Source of the DNA: Adlercreutzia sp. ZJ176
GTDB lineage: Bacteria > Actinomycetota > Coriobacteriia > Coriobacteriales > Eggerthellaceae
Length of the DNA: 64,000 nt
Direction of reading: 5' to 3'
NCBI RefSeq assembly: GCF_011038975.1
Contig: NZ_JAAKEC010000005.1
Location: forward strand, 1 to 64,000
Notes under the pieces: model-generated
Database searches by the model: none
Seen by the model: the letters and a program-made list of their open reading frames with translations, nothing else
Told to the model about the DNA's origin: nothing
In this document: piece by piece, positions 46,550-54,903 of the stretch
Layout of the letters: every line of letters begins with the position of its first letter
Numbering within the stretch: the first letter of the stretch is position 1
Position numbers and translations under genes: made by a program

Positions 46550-46586
46550 AGAAGAAGCCGCCCACGCAAGCGGAGCGGCTTCTCGC
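46550..46586 (-). terminator. Intercistronic hairpin between ahpC and the flavoprotein gene
   Basis: AGAAGCCG (46553-46560) and CGGCTTCT (46576-46583) pair across a 15-nt loop. It may be a partial terminator that lowers reductase relative to AhpC. Confidence 0.5.
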
Positions 46587-46623
46587 AAGTCCTCTGATTC
46601 GTCAGCTCAACCGGTCGCGCAGC

Positions 46624-47187
46624 TTACAGCGCGCCCACCAGGTCGAGGCTCGGCTTCAGCGTCTCGGCGCCGGGCTGCCACTTCGCGGGGCACACCTCGT
46701 CGCCGTGCTCGGCCACGAACTGCGCCGCCTGCACCTTGCGCAGCAGCTCGTCGGCGTTGCGGCCGATGTTGCCGGCGTTCACCTCGTAGAGCACGACCTT
46801 GCCCTCGGGGTTCAGCACGAAGGTGCCGCGCTCAGCCAGGCCGTCAGCCTCGATGAGCACCTCGAGGTCACGCGAGATGGCGTGCGTGGGGTCGGCGAGC
46901 ATGGGGTAGGTGATCTTCGAGATGCGCTCGGAGGAGTCATGCCACGCCTTGTGGGTGAAATGCGTGTCGGTGGACACCGAGTAGATCTCGCAGCCGATCT
47001 CTTGGAACTTCGCGTAGTTGTTCTGCAGGTCCTCGAGCTCAGTGGGGCAGATGAACGTGAAGTCGGCCGGATAGAAGAACAGCACGTTCCACTTTCCGAG
47101 CAGCGTGTCCTTGGTGATAGTCTTGAAGTCGCCGTCGACGTAGGCCTGGGTGGAAAACTCAGCGATCTCCTTGTTGATGAGGGACAT
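46624..47187 (-). CDS. ahpC: Peroxiredoxin AhpC
   Basis: This 187-residue typical two-Cys peroxiredoxin reduces H2O2 and organic peroxides. The peroxidatic cysteine is in FYPADFTFICPTE (about residue 47) and the resolving cysteine in GDEVCPAKW (about 166). Its electron donor is probably the reductase downstream. The ATG follows AGGAAAGGAA. The gene has a long 5' region of about 400 bp with repeats that may include regulatory sites; in-frame upstream sequence encodes only those repeats. Confidence 0.95.
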   Translation of the reverse strand: MSLINKEIAEFSTQAYVDGDFKTITKDTLLGKWNVLFFYPADFTFICPTELEDLQNNYAKFQEIGCEIYSVSTDTHFTHKAWHDSSERISKITYPMLADPTHAISRDLEVLIEADGLAERGTFVLNPEGKVVLYEVNAGNIGRNADELLRKVQAAQFVAEHGDEVCPAKWQPGAETLKPSLDLVGAL

Positions 47188-47204
47188 GGGCGTTCCTTTC
47201 CTCT

Positions 47205-47365
47205 TCTGGTTGGTCTTGGTTGGTCTTGGTTGATTCCGGTAAGGTGAATGGTTGTTGGTTGTGCAGGTTGTGCGGGTTGGCGTCGGGTGATGCCGGTAGT
47301 GCGGGTCGTACGGGTTGGTGCTGGTTGGTGCTGGTTGGTGCCGGTTTGCGCCGGTTTGCGCCAGC
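47205..47365. repeat. GT-rich minisatellite upstream of ahpC
   Basis: Degenerate 10-bp units around GGTTGGTCTT and GGTTGGTGCT occupy the leader of ahpC. Together with the sequence to 48212 this gap of about 1 kb contains no gene. Confidence 0.7.
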
Positions 47366-47588
47366 AACGCTGACAGTGCGGTTATGCTGATTGGTGCTGG
47401 GTAGTGCCGGTAGTGCAAATGATATTCGGATTGTTTTAGCTGGTGCGAGCAATCTAAGTTGCTGCGAGTCATGCGGGTCGTACTGATCGTTCTTGGTTGG
47501 CTTGGGACGGCTTGGCCGACCCGGGTTGGTGCGAGTGAGATGGCTTAGCCGTCCCACGCCAGTGCTCACAGCGTTGGTTGATAAAGTT

Positions 47589-47614
47589 ACTTCTCGGTTG
47601 ATACTTCTCGGTTG
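47589..47614. promoter_or_regulatory. 14-bp direct repeat upstream of ahpC
   Basis: ACTTCTCGGTTG occurs at 47589-47600 and again at 47603-47614. The pair lies in an AT-rich segment (TTATAAAT on the minus strand nearby) that could hold the ahpC promoter. It may be a binding site for a peroxide- or iron-responsive regulator. Confidence 0.4.
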
Positions 47615-47795
47615 CCTTTTAATTGCTACTAAATTTATAACATATAACCAAGGCCATCCGCGCCGAGAACTGCGTTTTGCGAAACGCGCTCCGCAGATTC
47701 CCCACAACTGCGCAAGCGCACACCCCGTTGAGATGAGGCCGAGAACGGGAGCGCCCCCCTACGGCAGCTACCGTAACTACCTGGCACAATACGGA

Positions 47796-47813
47796 ATGTT
47801 TCACGTGAAACAT
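47796..47813. promoter_or_regulatory. parS site (ParB-binding), copy 2
   Basis: ATGTTTCACGTGAAACAT, identical to the site at 44673, with one more symmetric base at each end. The two sites bracket the peroxiredoxin/reductase operon. Confidence 0.92.
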
Positions 47814-48104
47814 TTGTTTGCAAAACGTGAGCCAGCAAAGCGCAGGACGCACAAGGATAGGACGCGCAAGGCGCAACCCCTAAAACGCACCTCAATAACC
47901 GAGCGAGCGTGTTTCCCAAAACACAACCTCAAAATTACGAATGACACCCCGGAAGGCAACGAGGCGCAACACGAAGCGCGACCACGAAAAGGAAAGCGGC
48001 CGCCAACAGGGAAATGCGGCCGCTTCAGCGGAAAGAGATGAAGGGAACGTCTATCTCTAGCAGGACACACCTTATGACATTTATGATTCTCAATCAAGGA
48101 TAAA

Positions 48105-48132
48105 TTGAAATTATTCTTAAATAAGGTATCAT
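48105..48132 (+). promoter_or_regulatory. Promoter of moeA
   Basis: TTGAAA (48105-48110) and TATCAT (48127-48132) are spaced by 16 bp in an AT-rich segment (48060-48135) unusual for this genome. AT-rich flanks with several TTTA/TAAA runs hint at additional regulator binding. Confidence 0.6.
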
Positions 48133-48212
48133 CGGCGAAGACCGACTGCACGCACATCGTCGATTCCTGAGACCGGGCGCCGTGCCGCCCGAGGAGAAAG
48201 GGTGACGTCCCC

Positions 48213-49547
48213 ATGCGAGATCATTCCCATCACATCGAGCTTTCCCGCGAGGAAGCGGTTTCCCGGATGCTCGAGCGCTGCCGCGCCGTCGGCTTCAGCG
48301 CCTCGGGCACGCAGGAGGGCGGCGCGGCGCGCATCGAGCAAGTCGCCCTTGACCGGGCGTTCGGCCGCGTGCTCGCGCAGGACGTGCGCGCCGCCACGGA
48401 CATCCCCAACGCGCTGGCCTGCTGCATGGACTCCATCGCCGTGCGCTGGGCCGCCTTCGAGAACCTGCCCGAAGGCGCCCTGCCCGACACCGCCGCCTGG
48501 GTGCGCGGCGTCGACTGGGAGTTCGCCAACACCGGCGTCGCCATGCCCGCCGGGTTCGACACCGCCATCGTGGTCGAGCACGTGACCGTCTCCGCTGACG
48601 AGCAGCACGTGACCATCGACGCCGCGCCCTCGCGCCAGTTCGCGGGCACGCGCGCCGCGGGCAGCCAGATGAAGCGCGGTCAGACCGTCGTCCCCGCCGG
48701 CGCCCTCATCACGCCCGACGTCGCAGCGCGCATCGCAGGCGCAGGCCACAGCGCCGTCGCCGTCCTCGCGCGCCCGCGCGTGGCGTTCATCCCCACTGGC
48801 AACGAGCTCGTGCCCGCGAACCTCCCCTTCGCGCCCTCCGCGCCCGACAAGTACGCGGGGTACGGCCACACCTTCGAGTCGAACAGCCTGGTCGTGCGCG
48901 GCAAGGTGGAGCAGTGGGGCGGCGAGCTGGTCCCCTTCGATATCGTGCCCGACGAGTACGCCGCCATCAAGGAAGCCGTCGCGCAGGCCGCCCGCGTGGC
49001 CGACATCATCGTGCTGAACGCCGGGTCGTCGAAGGGCTCCGACGACTGGTCGGTCGAGGTGCTTGAGGAGATGGGCGAGGTCGTCTGCCACCAGACCAAC
49101 CACGGCCCCGGCCACCACAGCTCGTATGCCCTGGTGGGCGGCACGCCCGTGGTGGGCATCTCGGGCCCCTCGGGCGGCGCGTCGTTCACGCTGAACTTCT
49201 ACCTGCGCCCCGTGATGCGCGCGTTCCTGGACCTCGACCCCGCGCCCGAGCGCATCCCCGCGCGCCTGATCGCGCCCTTCGCCCCCAACAAGTTCGGCAA
49301 GCCGCAGCCGAGACAGCTCCCCGGCGAAGCGCGGCCGCCCGAGGCCACCGAGCCCGGCAGCTCGTTCTTCTCCGTCCGCTTCCTCGCGCTCGAGGCGCAG
49401 CCCGACGGCACGCTGGCCGCCACGCCCGTGCACGGCCATCCCGGCAGCCCCGAGACGCAGCACGCCAACGCCTACTGCATGCTGCCCGCCGGCCCCGGCG
49501 AGGCTCCGCCCGAGCCCGGCAGCATCATCTGGTGCGAGCTGAGATAG
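48213..49547 (+). CDS. moeA: MoeA-like molybdopterin molybdenumtransferase
   Basis: This 444-residue protein has the MoeA fold that inserts molybdate into adenylated molybdopterin. Recognisable parts are CCMDSIAVRW (compare MDGYAV), PRVAFIPTGNELV, NAGSSKGSDDWS and a GISGPSGGASF segment, where most MoeA proteins have GLPGNPVS. The changes place it in a divergent MoeA subgroup. It may serve cofactor loading of a subset of the many Mo enzymes of these bacteria, such as the oxidoreductase at 22001-24214. GAGGAGAAAGGGTG is upstream of the ATG. Confidence 0.85.
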   Translation: MRDHSHHIELSREEAVSRMLERCRAVGFSASGTQEGGAARIEQVALDRAFGRVLAQDVRAATDIPNALACCMDSIAVRWAAFENLPEGALPDTAAWVRGVDWEFANTGVAMPAGFDTAIVVEHVTVSADEQHVTIDAAPSRQFAGTRAAGSQMKRGQTVVPAGALITPDVAARIAGAGHSAVAVLARPRVAFIPTGNELVPANLPFAPSAPDKYAGYGHTFESNSLVVRGKVEQWGGELVPFDIVPDEYAAIKEAVAQAARVADIIVLNAGSSKGSDDWSVEVLEEMGEVVCHQTNHGPGHHSSYALVGGTPVVGISGPSGGASFTLNFYLRPVMRAFLDLDPAPERIPARLIAPFAPNKFGKPQPRQLPGEARPPEATEPGSSFFSVRFLALEAQPDGTLAATPVHGHPGSPETQHANAYCMLPAGPGEAPPEPGSIIWCELR

Positions 49548-49564
49548 CTGCCGAAAGGCCCGAA

Positions 49565-49598
49565 GCGGGCACCCGCACGCAACCCCGCGGGTGCCCGC
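49565..49598. terminator. Bidirectional terminator between moeA and pckA
   Basis: GCGGGCACCCGC and GCGGGTGCCCGC form perfect 12-bp arms with a 10-nt loop between the convergent genes. Confidence 0.75.
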
Positions 49599-49703
49599 AC
49601 GCGCCTAAGCGCGAACCCAGGCGCCCAGACGCCCGGCGCCGCACGACCCCGCAGGCGTATGCCGCCCGCGCACCGCAGCCGCGCACCGCACCCGCGCCGC
49701 CCC

Positions 49704-51374
49704 CTACCCGCGCGGGCCGGCGGCGCGGATCTCCTCGGGGGCGTGGGCGTACTTCTGCCGGAAGTTCTCCTCGAACATGCGCGCGAGCTTTGCGGCAGAG
49801 GCCTCGTACGCCTCCTGGTCAGCCCACGTGTTCGCAGGCGTGAGCAGCTCGTCGGGCACACCCGGGCACGCCGTGGGCACGAGCACGCCGAAATGCGGGT
49901 CGGGCGCGAACGCGCCGTCCTCGAGCAGGCCGTCGAGCGCCGCCGACACCATGGCGCGCGTGTACTTGAGCGGCATGCGCTCGCCCGTGCCGTTCCACCC
50001 GGTGTTGATGAGGTACACGCGGGCGCCCGCCTTCTGCACCCGCTCCTTCAGCATGAGCGCGTAGCGCAAGGGGTCGAGCGGCAGAAACGGCTCGCCGAAG
50101 CAGGTGGAGAACGTGGGCACCGGTTCCGACACGCCCACCTCGGTTCCGGCGAGCTTCGAGGTGAACCCGCTCAGGAAGTAGTACATGGCCTGGTCAAGCG
50201 TGAGCTTCGCGATGGGCGGCAGCACGCCGAAGGCGTCGGCCGTCAAGAATATCACCGTGCGGGGCGCCGGCGCCATGCCCCGAGGCTCGCTGTTCGCGAT
50301 GTGCCCCACGGGGTAGCCCGCGCGCGTGTTGACCGCAAGCGCGTCGTCGTCGAAGTCGAGCTCGCGCGTGTCGGGGTCCATCACCACGTTCTCGGCCAGC
50401 GCGCCGAAGCGGATGGCGTTGAAGATGTCAGGCTCGTGCTCGGCGCTCAGGTTGATGCACTTGGCGTAGCACCCGCCCTCGAAGTTGAACACCGCGTCAT
50501 CGGACCAGCCGTGCTCGTCGTCGCCCACGAGCCGACGCGCCGGGTCGGCCGACAGCGTGGTCTTGCCCGTCCCCGACAGGCCGAAGAACACCGCCGAGGT
50601 GCCGTCGGCGCCCACGTTCGCCGAGCAGTGCATGGGCAGCACGCCCTCGCGCGGCAGGACGTAGTTCATGACGGAGAACACCGCCTTCTTGATCTCGCCT
50701 GCGTAGCGCGTGCCCGCGATGAGCACGCGACGGCGCGCGTAGTCGATCATGACGGCCGCGTCGCTGCGCGTGCCGTCGCGCTCGGGCACGCAGATAAAGC
50801 CCGGCGCCGCCAAGATGACGTAGTCGGGCGCGAACTGCTCGAGCTCCTCGTCAGAGGGGCGCAGGAGCAGCTGGCGGATGAACAGGTTCTGCGAGGCCAG
50901 CTCGTTCACGATGCGGAAGCGCTTGGCGAAGGCGCGCTCGGCGCCCGCGAAGCCGTCGAACACGAACAGCTCGCGCTGCGCGAGGTAGGCCGCCACGCGC
51001 GCGTACAGCGCGTCGAACACCTCGGGCGACACGGGGCGGTTCACCGCGCCCCAGGCGATCTCGTCGTGCACCTCGGGCGAGTCGACGATGAACTTGTCCT
51101 TCGCAGAACGCCCCGTGCGCGCGCCCGTCTCGACCACGAAGGCGCCCGTCCGGCTGAGGCGCCCCTCGCGCTTGCGCAGCGCGTGCTCCACCAGGGCTGA
51201 CGGGCACAGGTTGCGGTAGACCGCGCACGCGGGCGCAATCCCCAGCCCTTCAAGCTCGCGCTCAAACCCCTGCTCAAGCCCCTGTTTGCGCTCGAGTCCC
51301 CGGCTGCGCTCAGACTCCTGCTTGCACTCGAATCCCCGGCTGCGCTCGAATCCCCACTCTTCCACAAGAACCAC
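49704..51374 (-). CDS. pckA: Phosphoenolpyruvate carboxykinase (ATP)
   Basis: This enzyme of about 556 residues interconverts oxaloacetate + ATP and PEP + CO2 + ADP. P-loop GLSGTGKTTLS, metal-site GDDEHGWSD and FNFEGGCYAKCINLS, and substrate-site RTGRSAKDKF are all present. The N-terminal 35 residues before ELEGLGI are repetitive (ERSRGFECKQ, ERSRGLERKQ) and unlike other PckA proteins, encoded by repeats near 51270-51350. The start is uncertain: GTG 51374, GTG 51365 or TTG 51476. In anaerobes PckA often runs in the carboxylating direction to conserve ATP. Confidence 0.92.
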   Translation of the reverse strand: MVLVEEWGFERSRGFECKQESERSRGLERKQGLEQGFERELEGLGIAPACAVYRNLCPSALVEHALRKREGRLSRTGAFVVETGARTGRSAKDKFIVDSPEVHDEIAWGAVNRPVSPEVFDALYARVAAYLAQRELFVFDGFAGAERAFAKRFRIVNELASQNLFIRQLLLRPSDEELEQFAPDYVILAAPGFICVPERDGTRSDAAVMIDYARRRVLIAGTRYAGEIKKAVFSVMNYVLPREGVLPMHCSANVGADGTSAVFFGLSGTGKTTLSADPARRLVGDDEHGWSDDAVFNFEGGCYAKCINLSAEHEPDIFNAIRFGALAENVVMDPDTRELDFDDDALAVNTRAGYPVGHIANSEPRGMAPAPRTVIFLTADAFGVLPPIAKLTLDQAMYYFLSGFTSKLAGTEVGVSEPVPTFSTCFGEPFLPLDPLRYALMLKERVQKAGARVYLINTGWNGTGERMPLKYTRAMVSAALDGLLEDGAFAPDPHFGVLVPTACPGVPDELLTPANTWADQEAYEASAAKLARMFEENFRQKYAHAPEEIRAAGPRG

Positions 51375-51631
51375 CTCGGTCGTCTGCTTCCCGGCACCGG
51401 CTGTCAGCTCGGCGTGGCGTTGCGCGCAGAATCGCGCGGGGACGGCTGCGGCAAGGCATCCAGAACCCGCGCGCAAAGAGCAGGCGCGCGCAAGCGTTTT
51501 ACCTATACCCCATGATACGGTCTTTTCCGCACAAAGAGGCGGGGAATGCGCGAAACGATGCCCAAAAGCATCTCACCACAACAGCTCAAAAGGTTCCTTT
51601 AAGCCTGAGCGCGAGCACTTCCGCGCGCGAT

Positions 51632-52732
51632 CTATTCGCGGCTTCTCAGGTATTCGCCCAGATAGGGAACGGTGAGCTCGAGTTCTCCCCTTCGCTCGCT
51701 CGCGATGACCCCCGCCTCGATCAGGCGCGCGCGATATGACTGGACGTATCCCGCCGAGACGCCGAGACGCGCTTGTATGTCAGATACTTTGCTGGGACCC
51801 TCGTCAATGGCCATGGCTTCGAGGAACTTCACATCTGTGTCGGAGAGCGGCTTGAGCGTCGTAGCGAATATATCCGCCTCTAGATCTCGCTTCGCGCTTG
51901 CAACAGCGTCGGACACCATGCCGTCGCTGATAGACGTTGACCCTGCGGAGTATTCCTCGAGATAGTACCCGACGAGCTGCAACAAATAAGGGAAACCCCT
52001 CGTCGCATCTACGGCTTTGTCGAGAAGCTCCGAAGGAAACTCCTTCCCCAATGCCTTGAAGGTGAGCCTGTAGTACACGCGGATGGACTCAAGCGAGAGG
52101 GGCTCGAGGCGCACCTTGTGCGCACGGTTGAGAAACGTGAGAATATTGTCGTTGAGCACGCTCGACACCGCCGTGGGAAGCCCTGCCATGACGATGGCGA
52201 TGTTCTTCCCCTCTCCCACGAGATGCTGATAGGTCGTCGCCAAGGTGCGCATGTCATCGGTGTTCGCCTGCACCTCGTCAATCAAAAGGAGGACTCCCTT
52301 GTCGTTCTCAGCGAGCTTGTCGCACAGCAGCGACAGCTTGGTGCGGAAACCATAGTTGCTTGACACCTCGTCGCTGAACGTCAAGCCGAAGGAGAAGCCG
52401 AGCGCGCCCGCGTTGAAGCCCTTGACCTTCGACTTTCGCTCATTGACGAACGGCGATCCCTTGATCTGCACGGTTTCAACGATCTCGTCAAGCATGTTCG
52501 CGCTCGCTGCAACGCGCGCGGCAATGAAGCCCTCACCAAGTGCTCGATCGGCTATCTCGAGAAGAAGAGCGGTCTTTCCCATGCCGCGCTGCCCGATGAC
52601 AAGCGTGGCCCTGTCGCGATGGCCGGAACGCATGCCGAGGCCGGAGAGAATGCCTTCGATCACCGCTTCCCGACCGACGATCTTGTCAGGCTTGTTCCCA
52701 AAGGAGGGCTGGAAAACGGTATCTGAGGCCAT
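51632..52732 (-). CDS. AAA ATPase with C-terminal winged helix
   Basis: This 366-residue protein has a STAND/AAA-type nucleotide site (Walker A GQRGMGKTALL near residue 47; Walker B LLLIDEVQ near 150) and a C-terminal winged helix-turn-helix (SKVSDIQARLGVSAGYVQSY). It resembles the Orc1-like/archaeal-type ATPase-domain proteins frequent in Coriobacteriia. Its role is not known; DNA binding is likely. Of two in-frame ATGs (52741, 52732) the second has AAGGGG at usable distance. The gene lies just downstream of the striking 10-bp repeat array at 52769-52848, which may be its own operator. Confidence 0.85.
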   Translation of the reverse strand: MASDTVFQPSFGNKPDKIVGREAVIEGILSGLGMRSGHRDRATLVIGQRGMGKTALLLEIADRALGEGFIAARVAASANMLDEIVETVQIKGSPFVNERKSKVKGFNAGALGFSFGLTFSDEVSSNYGFRTKLSLLCDKLAENDKGVLLLIDEVQANTDDMRTLATTYQHLVGEGKNIAIVMAGLPTAVSSVLNDNILTFLNRAHKVRLEPLSLESIRVYYRLTFKALGKEFPSELLDKAVDATRGFPYLLQLVGYYLEEYSAGSTSISDGMVSDAVASAKRDLEADIFATTLKPLSDTDVKFLEAMAIDEGPSKVSDIQARLGVSAGYVQSYRARLIEAGVIASERRGELELTVPYLGEYLRSRE

Positions 52733-52768
52733 GCCGCTCATCCCCTTCGAAGTCTGTCAGCTCGATGC

Positions 52769-52848
52769 TTCTATCAACTTCTATTATCTTCTATCATTCT
52801 CTATCATTTTTTATCAAGTTCTATCAATCTCTATCATTTTCTATCAAT
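52769..52848. repeat. Eight tandem 10-bp repeats upstream of the AAA ATPase
   Basis: Eight contiguous units of consensus TTCTATCAWT (each 10 bp, most with 0-2 changes) end 28-37 bp before the ATPase start. The AT-rich array stands out against GC-rich surroundings, and each copy falls on the same face of the helix. This is the layout of an iteron or multi-site operator rather than random slippage. The following 52849-53030 shows no gene. Confidence 0.92.
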
Positions 52849-53030
52849 GAGGTTTCGGCGCCGACGAAGGGGCATGCTCATTGGCGCCGAGAGAAATGCT
52901 TCGCTGCCTTCCGCTCATGACCTAAAGAATGCCTCTCTGCAGCGCGCATCTGCGCATCGCAGGCAGCAGGCGCTGCGCAGGGCCCAGCCCACAGGCAGCG
53001 AGCACCCCGATTCCTGCTTAACCTGTGCTT

Positions 53031-54221
53031 CTATTTGAACCGGCACAGCGCGATAGCCACCACGGCGGCTATGCCGAGCACGCCCATGCACATGCCGCAG
53101 AACATCCAGTTCGACAGATCAGGACCCAGCAACATCGGCGTTACGAGCGACCCCAAGAATTCTCCGAGGCACTGCACCAGCATGAGCACACCCATAGCCG
53201 CAGGCATGAGCTCCTTTCGCCCCGCGATCTGCGGGAGACTCGTCAGGCACGCCACGGGAATGCCGTAGCCGATGAGCCCCATCAAGAACGCACCTGCCCA
53301 CAGAAGCGGCCCCGCCTGCGTGAGCATGAGGAACGTCGCCGGCGCTGCTGCGATAAGCGCCACCACGTAGAACACCTTCGTGCGCCCCGAGCGGTCGATC
53401 AGCTTGCCAAACACCAGTGCTGACACAACCGCCAAAAGCCCTGGCAGCGAGCTCGCAAAACCCGACAGCGACGCATTCATGCCTTGGCTCTGCAAGAAAG
53501 TAGGCGTATAGCTCAGCACCGCCAAGATCTCGATGTTGAACACCAGGTATGCGAAGAAGTACAGCAACGCGTTTGGCTTCGCCAGCGCAAGGTAGTCGGC
53601 AAGCGACACCTTCTCCTCAGGCGTCTCAACACGCAGAGCATCAACGCTGGCAGGCACGCGCACCGCTACCATCAGCACAAGCGCCATCACCGCCACGATG
53701 ATCGCATAGGCCAGCCACGTACCCGTGAGGCCCAGTATCTCAAACATCATGGGCGTGATCGTCGAGCCGATGACCGAGCCGAAGCAGATCCACAGCGACC
53801 AGATGCCGTTCGCCGTGCCCTGATGCTCAGGAGCCACGTACTTCTCGACCGCCAACGGGCCAGCTACCGTGATGAACACGAATGCCACGCCCTCGACTGC
53901 GCGCGAGAAGATCATCAACCACGCCGAGGTGGCGAACGCACCGATGACGCTGCCCGCCACGATGACGCCGCAGCCTAAAAGCAGCACGCGCTTCGGGCCC
54001 AGCTTCTTCGTGAGCGAGCCGGTGGGCAGCGACAGGAAGATGCCCACCGCCGTGAACACGGACATGAGCCATGAGCCTGTCGCCGACGTCATGTCGTACA
54101 TGGCCATGACGTTCTCGAGAATGCTCGGAATCTTGTACTGCACGATGGTAATGCTCGTGCCCACCAGCAGCAAGATGACGCTCAGCGCTATGTAATCGGG
54201 ACGCACTCGTTCTCTATCCAT
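53031..54221 (-). CDS. MFS transporter of the nitrilase gene cluster
   Basis: This 396-residue twelve-helix carrier (SLPTGSLTKKLGPKRV loop typical of MFS) is the last gene of the cluster with the membrane protein and the nitrilase-family hydrolase. Its ATG at 54221 has only a weak ribosome site, and a terminator at 54325-54353 separates it from the two upstream genes, so it may have its own promoter. It probably moves the substrate or product of the hydrolase; which is not known. Confidence 0.87.
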   Translation of the reverse strand: MDRERVRPDYIALSVILLLVGTSITIVQYKIPSILENVMAMYDMTSATGSWLMSVFTAVGIFLSLPTGSLTKKLGPKRVLLLGCGVIVAGSVIGAFATSAWLMIFSRAVEGVAFVFITVAGPLAVEKYVAPEHQGTANGIWSLWICFGSVIGSTITPMMFEILGLTGTWLAYAIIVAVMALVLMVAVRVPASVDALRVETPEEKVSLADYLALAKPNALLYFFAYLVFNIEILAVLSYTPTFLQSQGMNASLSGFASSLPGLLAVVSALVFGKLIDRSGRTKVFYVVALIAAAPATFLMLTQAGPLLWAGAFLMGLIGYGIPVACLTSLPQIAGRKELMPAAMGVLMLVQCLGEFLGSLVTPMLLGPDLSNWMFCGMCMGVLGIAAVVAIALCRFK

Positions 54222-54324
54222 TTCACACTCATTCACTCGAGCTCGACGGCCATGCATAGGCTCTCTCAGCCAGGCCAAGCTCATTCGAGCCTGCTTGATC
54301 GACATTGCGCGGCCTTCACGAAAA

Positions 54325-54353
54325 GGCGCCCGCCTCAAGGTGAAGCGGGCGCC
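54325..54353 (-). terminator. Rho-independent terminator of the nitrilase operon
   Basis: On the minus strand GGCGCCCGC and GCGGGCGCC pair across an 11-nt loop and are followed by TTTTCG. Confidence 0.75.
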
Positions 54354-54381
54354 ACGCACAAGGGGTTGCCAGTTACGGCCT

Positions 54382-54894
54382 CTAAGCCTTCGGCGCCGGA
54401 GCAGCCGCGGGGTCAAACCCGCTCACAGCAGCCGCCAGCTTCATGACCGGGGGCAACGTGATGAGCTCGACTACGTATCCGCTAATCAGCAGGAACGGGT
54501 AAACCATGATCCAGGCGGCAAAGGTTCCATCCCAGCCCACCTGCTGCACGTTGTTGATCCACGTGCAGATGTAGCTGATAGAGGTGATCATCACGAAGGC
54601 GAGGATGAACACGCTGATGAGGTGCGCGCCGATCTTGTTCTTCACGCCAAGCGCCGCAGCAAGCTTCTGGCCCCAGGCCAGCGCGGGCACGTGGTCGCCC
54701 ACAAACTCTCCTACGCAGAAGCTGGTGACGAATGAGACGAAGAATCCGAGCGGCGTGAGGATGGGAATTGCCTCGTTGCCGGGAATGTTCTGCACCGTCC
54801 ACAGGACGTACAGGCTCAAGATGGCGCACATGATGATGTTCATGACGCCGTTGACGATACGGCCGAAGCCGCCGGGGCCCTTGAAAGGATTCAT
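54382..54894 (-). CDS. Four-helix membrane protein of unknown family
   Basis: The 170-residue product has four predicted membrane helices (about residues 14-33, 47-68, 88-112, 125-148) and a short Ala/Pro tail. No motif is recognised. It lies 9 bp downstream of the nitrilase gene, so it is translated with it, and could be a permease or channel partner. AGGAG precedes the ATG. Confidence 0.85.
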   Translation of the reverse strand: MNPFKGPGGFGRIVNGVMNIIMCAILSLYVLWTVQNIPGNEAIPILTPLGFFVSFVTSFCVGEFVGDHVPALAWGQKLAAALGVKNKIGAHLISVFILAFVMITSISYICTWINNVQQVGWDGTFAAWIMVYPFLLISGYVVELITLPPVMKLAAAVSGFDPAAAPAPKA

Positions 54895-54903
54895 GGTCGC
54901 TCC

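Noticed and set aside
47600-48140. AT-rich segment with a parS site considered as the replication origin
   Set aside because: No cluster of DnaA boxes is seen and no dnaA, dnaN or rnpA-rpmH genes are adjacent. The sites support proximity to the origin only.
48140-48212. Possible molybdenum-cofactor riboswitch before the MoeA-like gene
   Set aside because: The leader is short and the paired elements of the known Moco RNA are not present. Only a promoter and a GC-rich leader can be seen.
52769-52848. CRISPR array considered for the tandem repeats upstream of the AAA ATPase
   Set aside because: The repeats are 10 bp with no spacers and no cas genes are present anywhere in the window.
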